A stretch of 64,000 nucleotides of DNA, taken from positions 1-64,000 of the forward strand of contig NZ_JAMXOC010000002.1 in the NCBI RefSeq assembly GCF_024721265.1. The letters run 5' to 3'. Made by a program: the position numbers and the translations under genes. Positions 54,171 to 62,933 of this stretch are shown piece by piece; the stretch's first letter is position 1; the number at the start of each line of letters is the position of its first letter. The notes below the pieces were generated by a model. The model was given only the letters and a program-made list of their open reading frames with translations, ran no database searches and was not told the origin of the DNA. This DNA is from Ohessyouella blattaphilus (GTDB taxonomy: Bacteria > Bacillota > Clostridia > Lachnospirales > Lachnospiraceae).

Positions 54171-55282
54171 ATAAGGTACGCGAAGAGGAAATGGGAGAAG
54201 TACTTAGTAGCTTTGACTTTATAGGGGAGGTGACGGCTGTAAGGCCTTATGGAAGCGGCCACATTAACGATACATTTCTGGTAACCTTCGAAATCGGGAA
54301 GATGGGAAGGTTGCAGGTAATACTCCAGCGTCTCAATAGTGATATATTTTTGAAACCGGTAGAGGTTATTAAGAATATCGAAGGTGTCACTAGTTATATG
54401 AATAAGATTATCAGAGAAAGAGGAGGGGATCCTTTCCGGGAAACCCTTAATCTAATTCCGACGAAAGAGGGGGAAGTCTATTACGTAGATAGCTTAGGCT
54501 ACTATTGGCGAGCTTATATCTTTATTACCGATGCCACCAGTTTTGACGCGGTAGAAAGTGAGGAGGACTTTTATCAAAGTGGGTATGCTTTCGGTCGCTT
54601 TCAAAATGTTTTGGCTGGGTATAGCGCCGAGACTTTAGCGGAGACCATTGTGGGCTTTCACGATACCGAACTTCGCCTCCAACACTTTAAGGATGCTTTA
54701 GCAGCTGATATTAAGAACCGTGCCCAGGAAGTAAGCACGGAGTGTGAGTTTATCCTTAGTAGAGAAGCGCTAGCGAAGGAACTAAAAGGGTATCAAACAC
54801 AGGGAGAAATTCCGCTAAGGGTAACCCACAACGATACGAAATTAAATAATATTATGATTGATAATAGAACAGGTAAAGGGATCTGTGTAATTGATCTAGA
54901 TACAGTGATGCCAGGACTGGCCGTTAACGATTTTGGTGACTCGATTCGCTTTGGTGCCAACACCGGTGCCGAGGATGAGCGTGATTTAAGCAAAGTGAGC
55001 TGTGATTTGGAACTATTTAAAGTATATGCCAAAGGCTATTTAGAAGGGGCAAATGGTGGGCTGACAGCCAGAGAATGTGAGTTGTTACCACTGGGAGCGA
55101 GGACCATGACGTTTGAGTGCGGGATGCGCTTTCTAACGGATTATCTTAATGGCGACACGTACTTTAAAACCCAGCGCTCGGGGCAGAACCTTGATAGAGC
55201 CCGTACTCAGTTTAAGCTGTTACAGGATATGGAAGACAAAAGCTCAGAAATGGAAAAGATAATTAGCGAGCTAAAGGGATAG
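54167..55282 (+). CDS. Sugar 1-kinase of the aminoglycoside phosphotransferase fold (NahK-like)
   Basis: 371 residues from GTG at 54167 (GGGGAGG, 7 bp), overlapping the upstream TGA as GTGA. APH/choline-kinase fold: PYGSGHINDTFLV (phosphate loop), VTHNDTKLNNIMID (catalytic HND and Asn), VIDLDTVMPGLAVNDFGDSIRFG (Mg-binding D). The pattern resembles N-acetylhexosamine 1-kinase NahK. With the upstream nucleotidyltransferase it would convert a free hexosamine or galactose-type sugar to an NDP-sugar. Confidence 0.8.
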   Translation: MNKVREEEMGEVLSSFDFIGEVTAVRPYGSGHINDTFLVTFEIGKMGRLQVILQRLNSDIFLKPVEVIKNIEGVTSYMNKIIRERGGDPFRETLNLIPTKEGEVYYVDSLGYYWRAYIFITDATSFDAVESEEDFYQSGYAFGRFQNVLAGYSAETLAETIVGFHDTELRLQHFKDALAADIKNRAQEVSTECEFILSREALAKELKGYQTQGEIPLRVTHNDTKLNNIMIDNRTGKGICVIDLDTVMPGLAVNDFGDSIRFGANTGAEDERDLSKVSCDLELFKVYAKGYLEGANGGLTARECELLPLGARTMTFECGMRFLTDYLNGDTYFKTQRSGQNLDRARTQFKLLQDMEDKSSEMEKIISELKG

Positions 55283-55285
55283 GCG

Positions 55286-55322
55286 AAAACGCCTCCTAGG
55301 AACGATTCCTAGGAGGTGTTTT
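55286..55322. terminator. Terminator overlapping the end of araC copy B
   Basis: AAAACGCCTCCTAGGAA (55286-55302) pairs with TTCCTAGGAGGTGTTTT (55306-55322), a 17-bp stem with one G-T. It includes the araC copy B stop codon and last codons. Confidence 0.8.
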
Positions 55323-56228
55323 CTTGACTTGTTCATTAATATGTTTAACCGAATGGGTATATTGACTAGGAGGGATTCCGTTATACTTTTTAAACATCCG
55401 GGAAAAGTGTTGGAGGGAGCTGTAGCCGAGGAACATGGCAATCTCGGTAGTGTTCATCCGACCGCTGCGGATAAGCTCTTTGGCGCGATTTAACTTTAAG
55501 CGGTGGAAGGTGTCGATTATGCCGCAATTATGATGCTGATGATACAAGGCCTGAAGTGTAGAGCGACTAAGAGAAAAGTGCTCACAAATGTCCGTTACCG
55601 TCAAGGGTTCACAGATGTGAAAATCTAAATATTCCTGGATCTGCTCATAGGTGCTTAGTTGCTGGTTGCGCGAGTGGTGGGAGGGTTTCTTATCTTTGAG
55701 AATAGGACTGGTAGCTCCGTCAAGATGATTGCGTTTAATGAGAATAAGTAGTTCCTCAAGGTGATTTTTAATCAGCTGCAAACACCCAAAATCCGCCTGC
55801 TCACTTAAGGTTATGGATTCAACGCTAGGTTCGTAAAGCGGAGAGGCAAAGGCAGAACTCGCTTCTTCTAAAATCTTGGTAATCAAGGCTTTTTCCCACT
55901 CATCCAAAGTAAAGGTTCGGTGGATAAACTCATTCATGATAGGACTGGTGCTCGTAAAAGAAATCGCCACGATATTAGGCGGGATGCGCCCAGTGGAACG
56001 CATGGAGTGAAACTCATTAGGGGCGTGAAAGATAATGTCATTGGCCTCTAAGGGGATGGTTACTTGATCGGCATTAACTAGCATACTACCGCGATCGACA
56101 AACATGAATTCCCAAAAATCGTGGGATTCGCCCTTAAAGTAAAAATCTTTCATATATTCAAAATAGTGAACCGTGATTAGTTCATCGATTTGTATTTCGC
56201 TCGTAATCTTCGTTTTAATATAAGTCAT
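55296..56228 (-). CDS. AraC family transcriptional regulator (copy B)
   Basis: 310 residues from the ATG at 56228 (AAGGAG, 9 bp; the longer frame adds 19 unlikely residues). Paralogue of copy A: the cupin domain has HYFEYMKDFYFKGESHDFWEF and FHAPNEFHSMRSTG; the HTH part has SLSRSTLQALYHQHH and MFLGYSSLQHFSRMFKKYNGIPPSQY. Its last residues (TPPRNRS) are encoded by the terminator hairpin of the convergent kinase gene. Divergent from the Gfo/Idh/MocA-ABC operon, which it probably controls. Confidence 0.9.
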   Translation of the reverse strand: MTYIKTKITSEIQIDELITVHYFEYMKDFYFKGESHDFWEFMFVDRGSMLVNADQVTIPLEANDIIFHAPNEFHSMRSTGRIPPNIVAISFTSTSPIMNEFIHRTFTLDEWEKALITKILEEASSAFASPLYEPSVESITLSEQADFGCLQLIKNHLEELLILIKRNHLDGATSPILKDKKPSHHSRNQQLSTYEQIQEYLDFHICEPLTVTDICEHFSLSRSTLQALYHQHHNCGIIDTFHRLKLNRAKELIRSGRMNTTEIAMFLGYSSLQHFSRMFKKYNGIPPSQYTHSVKHINEQVKKTPPRNRS

Positions 56229-56383
56229 TTTATAATTCTCCTTAGAGGAAATTATAACAGGACTTGGACGATATAACAAGTTCATCGGATAAATAGATAA
56301 GAAACAAGAGGTAAATACCCGTATACTAATTACAAATTACACAATGATTTGTCCAACAGGATGTCAAAGGAGGAAATTTGTAA
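56229..56383. promoter_or_regulatory. Divergent control region, araC copy B/oxidoreductase
   Basis: An inverted repeat ACAAAT (56332-56337) / ATTTGT (56347-56352) lies close to the oxidoreductase RBS; TATACT at 56322-56327 may be its -10. No strong -35 is seen, as expected for an activator-dependent promoter. Confidence 0.4.
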
Positions 56384-57673
56384 ATGAGTAAAAAAATGAA
56401 GGTTGCCTTAGCCGGTCTTGGTAGCCGCGGGAAAGACAGTTACGCTCCGGTCGCCGAGCAATATCCCGATAAGATGGAGATTGTCGCTATCGCAGATGTG
56501 GATCCGGAGAAGGTAGAGGAAGTGGCAAAACGCTACCACGTACCGAAAGAGGCGTGTTTTGCCAGCGCTGAGGAGATGCTTAAAGAAGAGCGCCTAGCCG
56601 ATGCGATGTTTATTACAACTCAAGATCGCCAACACGTACCGCAAGCGCTTCAGGCGCTAAAAAAAGGCTATGACTTGCTGTTAGAAAAGCCCATCTCGCC
56701 AAGTCTCCAAGAGTGTAAGGAGCTTGTGAAAGCCGCAAAGAAGTATAACCGCCGGGTAATCATTTGTCACGTGCTCCGCTATACGCCCTTTTTTAAAAAG
56801 CTTAAGGACTTGCTGGACGCGGGCACAATCGGGGAGGTGGTCTCGGTTATGGCCATCGAAAACGTGGGGTGGTACCATCAAGCACACAGTTTTGTTAGGG
56901 GCAATTGGAATAACTCGGAGACAACAAGCCCGATGATCTTACAGAAGTGTTGCCACGACATGGATATGTATCTCTGGTTAACCGGTAAGAGTTGTGAATC
57001 CGTAAGTTCTTACGGTGACACGTATCTATTTAAGGCAGAAAAGGCTCCAGCAGGTGCTAGCTTACGCTGCATGGACGGGTGTCAAGCAAAAGAAAACTGT
57101 CCTTTCGATGCGGAAAAAATATATATGGATGATAAGAAAATCGGGATTCGTAGCGGACATACCACCTGGCCGCTAGATATTTTATCACTTCATCCAACCG
57201 AAGAATCGATTTTAGAAGCAATTAAGGAAGGCCCTTATGGAAAATGCGTCTACCACTGTGACAACAATGTGGTCGATCATCAGGTGCTAAATCTAAAGAT
57301 GACCGATGGCAGTACTATTAGTTTTACCATGTGTGGACTTACAGCAACCAATTCTCGCTACTGCAAGTTGATGGGGACAACGGGTGAGATTATTGCTGAT
57401 ATGGAGAGTAAGTTGATTACGGTGATGCCTTTTGGAAAAGAGCCAGAGATCGTGGATGTTGCCAAGTTGGCAACGGATTTTTCCGGTCATGGGGGTGGCG
57501 ATATTCGTTTGGTTGAAGACTTCCTTGATATTTTAAGTGGGGAAAAGGAAGCTTCCAGTCAAACAACAGCTCTTGAGGATTCCGTAGAAAGTCACTATTT
57601 GGCCTTTGCCGCCGAAGAGTCTCGGAAGCACAGCGGCAATGTGGTTTATTTAGATAGCTATCGTGAAGAATAA
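56384..57673 (+). CDS. Gfo/Idh/MocA family NAD(P)-dependent oxidoreductase
   Basis: 429 residues. Rossmann motif VALAGLGSRGKDSYAPVAE, ADVDPEKVEEVAKRY, catalytic EKP (LLLEKPISPSL), and a C-terminal dehydrogenase domain with LQKCCHDMDMYLWLTG. A Cys-rich insert (CMDGCQAKENCPF) could bind metal. It acts on a sugar or sugar-derivative; the family also includes GH109-type NAD-dependent glycosidases, so a glycan-cleaving role cannot be excluded. Next gene is the sugar-binding lipoprotein 20 bp on. RBS AAAGGAGG. Confidence 0.85.
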   Translation: MSKKMKVALAGLGSRGKDSYAPVAEQYPDKMEIVAIADVDPEKVEEVAKRYHVPKEACFASAEEMLKEERLADAMFITTQDRQHVPQALQALKKGYDLLLEKPISPSLQECKELVKAAKKYNRRVIICHVLRYTPFFKKLKDLLDAGTIGEVVSVMAIENVGWYHQAHSFVRGNWNNSETTSPMILQKCCHDMDMYLWLTGKSCESVSSYGDTYLFKAEKAPAGASLRCMDGCQAKENCPFDAEKIYMDDKKIGIRSGHTTWPLDILSLHPTEESILEAIKEGPYGKCVYHCDNNVVDHQVLNLKMTDGSTISFTMCGLTATNSRYCKLMGTTGEIIADMESKLITVMPFGKEPEIVDVAKLATDFSGHGGGDIRLVEDFLDILSGEKEASSQTTALEDSVESHYLAFAAEESRKHSGNVVYLDSYREE

Positions 57674-57692
57674 TAAAACGGAGGAAAAACAG

Positions 57693-58979
57693 ATGAAAAA
57701 GAGAGGTTTAAAAATTGTTGCATTGCTTATGGTAAGCGTTATGACTGTGGGAATGATGGCAGGTTGTGGAAGCAAGAAAGAGGAGAAGAGCGACGGCGGG
57801 AAAACGACGATTACCCTAGGGATGTGGGATGTAAAGCAATCGCCGTTTTACGATGAGGCAATTGCTGCGTATGAAGCCGAGCATCCAGATGTAAATATTG
57901 AGGTGCAAATCACACCTTATAAGGGCGGAGAGTACTGGACTAAATTGGAAGCTTCAGCGGCAGGTGGTACGGCACCAGACGTTTTCTGGATTAATGTTTT
58001 GCATGCAGAAAGCTATTTTGATGGAGGAATCTTGAAGGATCTATCCGATGTGGCAGAAGAGGTAGCCCTTGAAGAAAACTACCCAGAAGCGTTAGTGGAA
58101 GCCTATAATTTCTCTGACCAGCAAATTGGCCTACCAAAGGATTTCGATACGAACGCTTTATGGTATAACAAAGACATTTTTGACAAAGCTGGGGTGGAGT
58201 ATCCAACCGATGACTGGACCTATGAGGACTTAGTAGCGACAGCAACAGAGCTTAAAGAGGCTGGCCTTGAAGAAGGAGTGTATCCTTTTGTTTGTCCTGT
58301 AGACTTCCAGACATGGTATTATCCTACCGTCTTTGCAAACGGTGGCTGGATTTTAAATGACGATAAGACGGAAACCGGCTACGCTGACCCGAAGACCCAA
58401 GAAGGTATTCAGTGTTGGATCGATATGATCGACCAAGGATTATCGCCAAGCTCTTCTGTACTTGCAGAAACCTCGGCAGATACTTTATTCGGTGCTGGTC
58501 AGACAGCAATGGTCTTGGCAGGATCTTATATGACACCAGAGTACTTAACCAACGACGCCATTAATAAAAGTATTGACCTAGTCGAATTTCCAGAGTTTAA
58601 CGGGGAGGAGCCAAATGTAATTAATGGCCTGGGATACGCTGTCTTTGAAGGTACAAAGCACGAAAAAGAAGCCAAGGAATTTGTGGCTTGGTTAATGAGC
58701 GAAGAGGCGATGAAGCTTCAAGGAGAAGCCGGGACCGTCATTTCCGCACGTAACGATGCCCAACACTTCTTTGCTGATTCAAACAAAGAGATTAATTTGG
58801 CAGCTTATACCAATCATGCTGATAAAGCCGTTCCCCTTCCAGTATGCAAGGTTGCGGCAGAGTTATACGATTTGGAACTATCTAAGCTTAAGTTAGCGTA
58901 TGCAGGTGAAGAGAGCTTAGAAGAGGTTTGTAAAGAGCTTAAAATCTCAGCAGACGAGTTACTAGGGACGATGGAATAA
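57693..58979 (+). CDS. Sugar ABC transporter substrate-binding lipoprotein
   Basis: 428 residues from the ATG at 57693 (GGAGG); the frame is open upstream. A signal peptide with lipobox MAGC (C25) anchors it to the membrane. Family 1 extracellular solute-binding fold: ITLGMWDVKQSPFYDEAIAAYEAEHPDVNIEVQ, SAAGGTAPDVFWIN, LPKDFDTNALWYNKDIF, MVLAGSYMTP. Binds an oligosaccharide; which one is not evident. Two permeases follow. Confidence 0.92.
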   Translation: MKKRGLKIVALLMVSVMTVGMMAGCGSKKEEKSDGGKTTITLGMWDVKQSPFYDEAIAAYEAEHPDVNIEVQITPYKGGEYWTKLEASAAGGTAPDVFWINVLHAESYFDGGILKDLSDVAEEVALEENYPEALVEAYNFSDQQIGLPKDFDTNALWYNKDIFDKAGVEYPTDDWTYEDLVATATELKEAGLEEGVYPFVCPVDFQTWYYPTVFANGGWILNDDKTETGYADPKTQEGIQCWIDMIDQGLSPSSSVLAETSADTLFGAGQTAMVLAGSYMTPEYLTNDAINKSIDLVEFPEFNGEEPNVINGLGYAVFEGTKHEKEAKEFVAWLMSEEAMKLQGEAGTVISARNDAQHFFADSNKEINLAAYTNHADKAVPLPVCKVAAELYDLELSKLKLAYAGEESLEEVCKELKISADELLGTME

Positions 58980-58993
58980 GAGCAGGTGAGACT

Positions 58994-59902
58994 ATGTCCA
59001 AAAAGATAAAGAAGAAAGCAACGAAGAGAGAAAAGAAAGATTGGCTGGTAGCTTATCTTTTTATCCTACCACTGCTAGCCGGTATTCTCTTATTCTATGT
59101 ATATCCATTTATTCAAAATATTTGGTTTAGCTTTAATGATGTGAACAAGTTTAATGTAGCTACGTTTACCGGCTTTGATAATTACATTAAGATGTTTCAA
59201 GATAAGGCGGTTTGGCAGTCACTGGGGAATACCTTTAAATACGTGTTAATCGTAGTGCCGGTCAGTATTTGCTTATCCCTTTTCATTGCGGCACTTCTTA
59301 ATACCAAAATAAAAGGAAAGTCCATTTATCGAACGATTTATTTTCTACCTTCCGTAACCATGGCGGCGGCTGTCGCCTTGGTGTGGAAGTGGATTTTTAA
59401 CGGTCAGTCCGGTGTGCTAAATGCCATATTACGAGCATTTGGCTTATCCGCACGGGAGTGGCTGCAAGACCCGAAAACCTCGCTATACTGCATTATGGTA
59501 GTAGGGATTTGGATGGTTGTGGGCTACAATATGATTATCTTGCTAGCCGGTCTACAAGGAGTGTCAAAGTCCTATTACGAAGCAGCAGCCATTGATGGTG
59601 CTGGTCCCGTTAAGCAGTTTTTCGCCATTACCATTCCCCTTCTAAGTCCGACGATTTTCTTCGTCTTAATCACCTCAATCATCAGTGGTTTTCAGGTGTT
59701 TGACACGGTCTACATGATGGTAGGCAAAGGCTCCATGGCTTTTGAAAGTACCCAAACAGTGGTCATGCTATTCTACCGAAATGCCTTTGATTATGGACAA
59801 AAAGGGTATGCGGCAGCAATTTCCGTGCTAATCTTTGTGGTAATCCTGATTATTACGGCGATTCAGATGATTGGGCAGAAGAAATGGGTTAATTATGATT
59901 AG
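58994..59902 (+). CDS. Sugar ABC transporter permease 1 (MalF/UgpA-type)
   Basis: 302 residues, six TM helices. AYLFILPLLAGILLFYVYPF near the start; the coupling-helix EAA motif YYEAAAIDGAGPVKQFFAITIPLLSP faces the ATPase. Belongs to the CUT1 family. Basic N-terminus (KKIKKKATKREKK). 14 bp after the binding protein, 17 bp before permease 2. Confidence 0.93.
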   Translation: MSKKIKKKATKREKKDWLVAYLFILPLLAGILLFYVYPFIQNIWFSFNDVNKFNVATFTGFDNYIKMFQDKAVWQSLGNTFKYVLIVVPVSICLSLFIAALLNTKIKGKSIYRTIYFLPSVTMAAAVALVWKWIFNGQSGVLNAILRAFGLSAREWLQDPKTSLYCIMVVGIWMVVGYNMIILLAGLQGVSKSYYEAAAIDGAGPVKQFFAITIPLLSPTIFFVLITSIISGFQVFDTVYMMVGKGSMAFESTQTVVMLFYRNAFDYGQKGYAAAISVLIFVVILIITAIQMIGQKKWVNYD

Positions 59903-59919
59903 AAGGGAGGTTTTAGCTG

Positions 59920-60738
59920 ATGAAAACACGAAATAAGGCAATTACTCACCTCTTGTTACTTTTAGGTGTGGGCATTACCGCATTTCCTTTTTTATGGATG
60001 GTTCTAACCTCCTTTAAGACCAAGGGAGAAACCATGCAGATTCCACCAACGGTGCTACCACAGACGTTTACTACGGAAGCGTATTCGACGATAATGGAGA
60101 CCATTCCCTTTGCTCAGGTATTTATGAATACCTTGCTGTCAACGGTGATTACCGTGCTTTTTCAGGTGGCAATCTGTACCTTAGCTGCCTATGCATTCGC
60201 GAGACTTCAGTTTCCCGGGAAAAATCTGCTTTTTATCTTGGTGCTTTCAATCTTGATGGTGCCAGGTCAGATATTCTTGATGCCGCAATACCTGATTATT
60301 CAGAAGTTAGGACTTCTAGATACACTGCCAGCACTGTTTTTACCGAACTTATTTAGTGCCTTTGGCACCTTCCTAATGCGGCAGTTCTTTATGTCTTTGC
60401 CGAAGGAACTAGAAGAGGCGGCGCTATTAGACGGGGCGAACCGTTTCCAGATCTTTGGACGGGTGATGCTGCCCCTTGTTAAACCAGGGATTGTTTCTTT
60501 AGTCATCTTTACCGCTAAATTCGCTTGGAATGATTTTATGTGGCCGATGATTGTTAATTCATCTTTAAAGAAGATGACTCTAGGTCCAGCCCTTTCGTCC
60601 CTTCAGGGCCAATATACGACCAACTTTCCGGCCCAGATGGCAGGAGCGGTCTTAGCTGTCATCCCTTTGATTGTGCTGTTCTTTATCTTCCAGAAGCAGT
60701 TTATTGAAGGAGTCGCTCATACAGGAGTAAAAGGATAG
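59920..60738 (+). CDS. Sugar ABC transporter permease 2 (MalG/UgpE-type)
   Basis: 272 residues, six TM helices; EAA motif ELEEAALLDGANRFQIFGRVMLPLVKPG. CUT1 family. With permease 1 it forms the channel. No ATPase gene is adjacent; a shared MsmK/UgpC-type ATPase elsewhere would be needed. A terminator follows. Confidence 0.93.
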   Translation: MKTRNKAITHLLLLLGVGITAFPFLWMVLTSFKTKGETMQIPPTVLPQTFTTEAYSTIMETIPFAQVFMNTLLSTVITVLFQVAICTLAAYAFARLQFPGKNLLFILVLSILMVPGQIFLMPQYLIIQKLGLLDTLPALFLPNLFSAFGTFLMRQFFMSLPKELEEAALLDGANRFQIFGRVMLPLVKPGIVSLVIFTAKFAWNDFMWPMIVNSSLKKMTLGPALSSLQGQYTTNFPAQMAGAVLAVIPLIVLFFIFQKQFIEGVAHTGVKG

Positions 60739-60761
60739 TGATACGAGTTGCAGATCTTGAT

Positions 60762-60800
60762 AAGAAAGCCGATGTTTCGTAAGGAACATCGGCTTTCTTG
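60762..60800 (+). terminator. Terminator after the ABC importer operon
   Basis: AAGAAAGCCGATGTT pairs with AACATCGGCTTTCTT perfectly (15 bp) around TCGTAAGG. Confidence 0.85.
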
Positions 60801-60822
60801 CGAATAATTATCATCATTTTAT

Positions 60823-60851
60823 TTGACACGGTAGCGATTTAATTATATAGT
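60823..60851 (+). promoter_or_regulatory. Promoter of trmB-lysA
   Basis: TTGACA (60823-60828), 17-bp spacer, TATAGT (60846-60851). GTACTTGAATGTAC (60853-60866) just downstream may be an operator. Confidence 0.72.
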
Positions 60852-60903
60852 AGTACTTGAATGTACCAATAAGAAATCAAATACAAAAAAAGGGGGATGT
60901 CAA

Positions 60904-61632
60904 ATGGTTCAGAGAAGCTTTGTGGAAACGCTAATGATGTTTTCGCTTACTAGGCAAGAGGCCGCTATTTATCAGTGTTTGTTAGGTGAGGGGAAGACGA
61001 CAGGGTATGAGGTGGCTAAGCAACTGGGAATTTCCCGGTCAAATGCCTATAATTCATTAGCTAGTTTAACGGAAAAAGGTGGTGCCTATCTCGCCTATGA
61101 GGGAAAGACGAAGAAGTATGCACCGGTGAAGATCGATGAATTTTGTAAAAATCATTTACGTCACTTAGAAGAGGCGAAAAGTTGGTTAGTTAAGCACGCG
61201 CCGGATGAGAAGCAGGAGACGGAAGGGTATATTACCATCGAGGGAGAGGTAAATATTCTGGATAAGATGAAAAATCTGCTGCTAGAGACGACGGAGCGCG
61301 CGTACATTTCTTGTAATCGCAGTTTTCTTCTTAATTTTATTGGCGAGTTAGAAATCCTTAAGGCTCAGCATAAGAAGGTAGTAATTATCACGGATCAGCC
61401 GGTGAATATGCCTCACTTTAAGATTTACTACGGTGAGGATAGAAAGACAAGTGTTGGTCTAATTGTCGATTCACGGTTCGTGATGACCGGTGAATACGGA
61501 GAGGGTGGCGATAATACTTGTCTGTATTCCGGACAAAAGTATTTTGTTGATCTATATAAGAAAGCATTGGCAAACGAGATAAAATTATTAGCATTAAAGG
61601 AAGGTAAGAAAGATGAAAAAGACATTTATTAG
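60904..61632 (+). CDS. TrmB family transcriptional regulator
   Basis: 242 residues. N-terminal winged helix: FSLTRQEAAIYQCLLGEGKTTGYEVAKQLGISRSNAYNSLASLTEKG; then a linker helix and a PLD-like sensor domain (EGYITIEGEVNILDKMKNLL, ...AYISCNRSFL, ...VGLIVDSRFVMTGEYG). TrmB proteins sense sugars in archaea and bacteria. It follows the sugar ABC operon and overlaps lysA by 20 bp, so it is translated together with it. RBS GGGGG. Confidence 0.88.
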   Translation: MVQRSFVETLMMFSLTRQEAAIYQCLLGEGKTTGYEVAKQLGISRSNAYNSLASLTEKGGAYLAYEGKTKKYAPVKIDEFCKNHLRHLEEAKSWLVKHAPDEKQETEGYITIEGEVNILDKMKNLLLETTERAYISCNRSFLLNFIGELEILKAQHKKVVIITDQPVNMPHFKIYYGEDRKTSVGLIVDSRFVMTGEYGEGGDNTCLYSGQKYFVDLYKKALANEIKLLALKEGKKDEKDIY

Positions 61633-62878
61633 TAAGACAAAAGTAGAAGAAATTGTAAAAACCTACCCCACGCCTTTTCATTTATATGATGAGAAAGGGA
61701 TTCGGGAGAATATGGAGAAGATGAAGGAAGCCTTTGCTTGGAACCAAGGTTTCAAGGAGTATTTTGCCGTTAAAGCTACCCCTAATCCTTATCTGATTAA
61801 GATTCTTAGCGAATACGGCTGTGGCGTAGACTGCTCTTCATACACCGAGCTAATGCTTGCCGATGCTATGGGGTTAAAGGGCGAGGACATTATGTTCTCT
61901 TCTAATGACACTCCGGCGAAGGATTATCAGTATTGCCACCAGTTAGGGGGCATTATCAATTTAGATGACATTAGCCATATTCCCTTTTTGGAAGAGGCGA
62001 TAGGAGAGATTCCGGAGACGATTAGCTGCCGCTATAATCCCGGGGGCCTCTTTAAAATCAGTACGGCTATTATGGATAATCCCGGGGATGCCAAGTATGG
62101 CATGACGACTCCCCAGATTACTGAAGCCTTTAAAATACTGAAAGAAAAAGGTGCTAAGAACTTCGGTATTCACGCCTTCCTAGCCTCTAATACGGTGACA
62201 AATGCGTATTATCCGACCCTAGCTAAGCTGCTGTTTGAAGTGGCTGTCGACCTGCAAAAGGAAACGGGAGTAAAAATCAAGTTCATTAATCTATCGGGCG
62301 GTATTGGTATACCGTATTCACCAGACCAAGAGGCCAATGATATTAAAGTGATTGGTGAAGGGGTTCGTCAGGTGTACGAAGAAGTATTAGTCCCTGCGGG
62401 CATGGGCGATGTGGCTATCTACACGGAGCTAGGACGCTTTATGCTAGGTCCTTATGGCTGTTTAGTTACCAAAGCCATCCATGAAAAAAATACGTATAAA
62501 GACTATATTGGGGTCGATGCTTGTGCGGTAGATTTAATGAGACCAGCCATGTACGGCGCTTACCACCATATAACGGTATTAGGAAAAGAAGCAGATATGG
62601 CCGATAAAAAATACGATATCACCGGGTCTCTTTGTGAAAACAACGATAAGTTTGCGATTGACCGGATGCTTCCTGAGATCGAGATGGGTGATTACTTAGT
62701 AATTCACGACACGGGTGCTCACGGCTACTCCATGGGCTATAACTATAATGGTAAGCTAAAATCAGCAGAATTGCTTCTTAAGGAAGACGGTAGCGTTAAG
62801 CTTATCCGCCGCGCCGAAAAGCCAAGCGACTATTTTGCTACCTTTGATTTTAGTGAGTACTATGATAAACTGAAATAA
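61613..62878 (+). CDS. lysA: Diaminopimelate decarboxylase-like PLP enzyme
   Basis: 421 residues, fold type III. PLP lysine in EYFAVKATPNPYLI; the glycine-rich phosphate site LSGGIGIPY; TELGRFMLGPYGCLV; active-site GSLCENNDKFA (usually CExxD) and MGYNYNGK. It decarboxylates meso-diaminopimelate to lysine; a substrate variant cannot be excluded because the CExxD box is CENND. Starts inside trmB (RBS AAGGAAGG). Confidence 0.87.
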   Translation: MKKTFISKTKVEEIVKTYPTPFHLYDEKGIRENMEKMKEAFAWNQGFKEYFAVKATPNPYLIKILSEYGCGVDCSSYTELMLADAMGLKGEDIMFSSNDTPAKDYQYCHQLGGIINLDDISHIPFLEEAIGEIPETISCRYNPGGLFKISTAIMDNPGDAKYGMTTPQITEAFKILKEKGAKNFGIHAFLASNTVTNAYYPTLAKLLFEVAVDLQKETGVKIKFINLSGGIGIPYSPDQEANDIKVIGEGVRQVYEEVLVPAGMGDVAIYTELGRFMLGPYGCLVTKAIHEKNTYKDYIGVDACAVDLMRPAMYGAYHHITVLGKEADMADKKYDITGSLCENNDKFAIDRMLPEIEMGDYLVIHDTGAHGYSMGYNYNGKLKSAELLLKEDGSVKLIRRAEKPSDYFATFDFSEYYDKLK

Positions 62879-62933
62879 ATCATGTAAATGGTTTGAGGGA
62901 AAAAGCAAAAGGAATGAAAGGAAGAAAAGGAAC

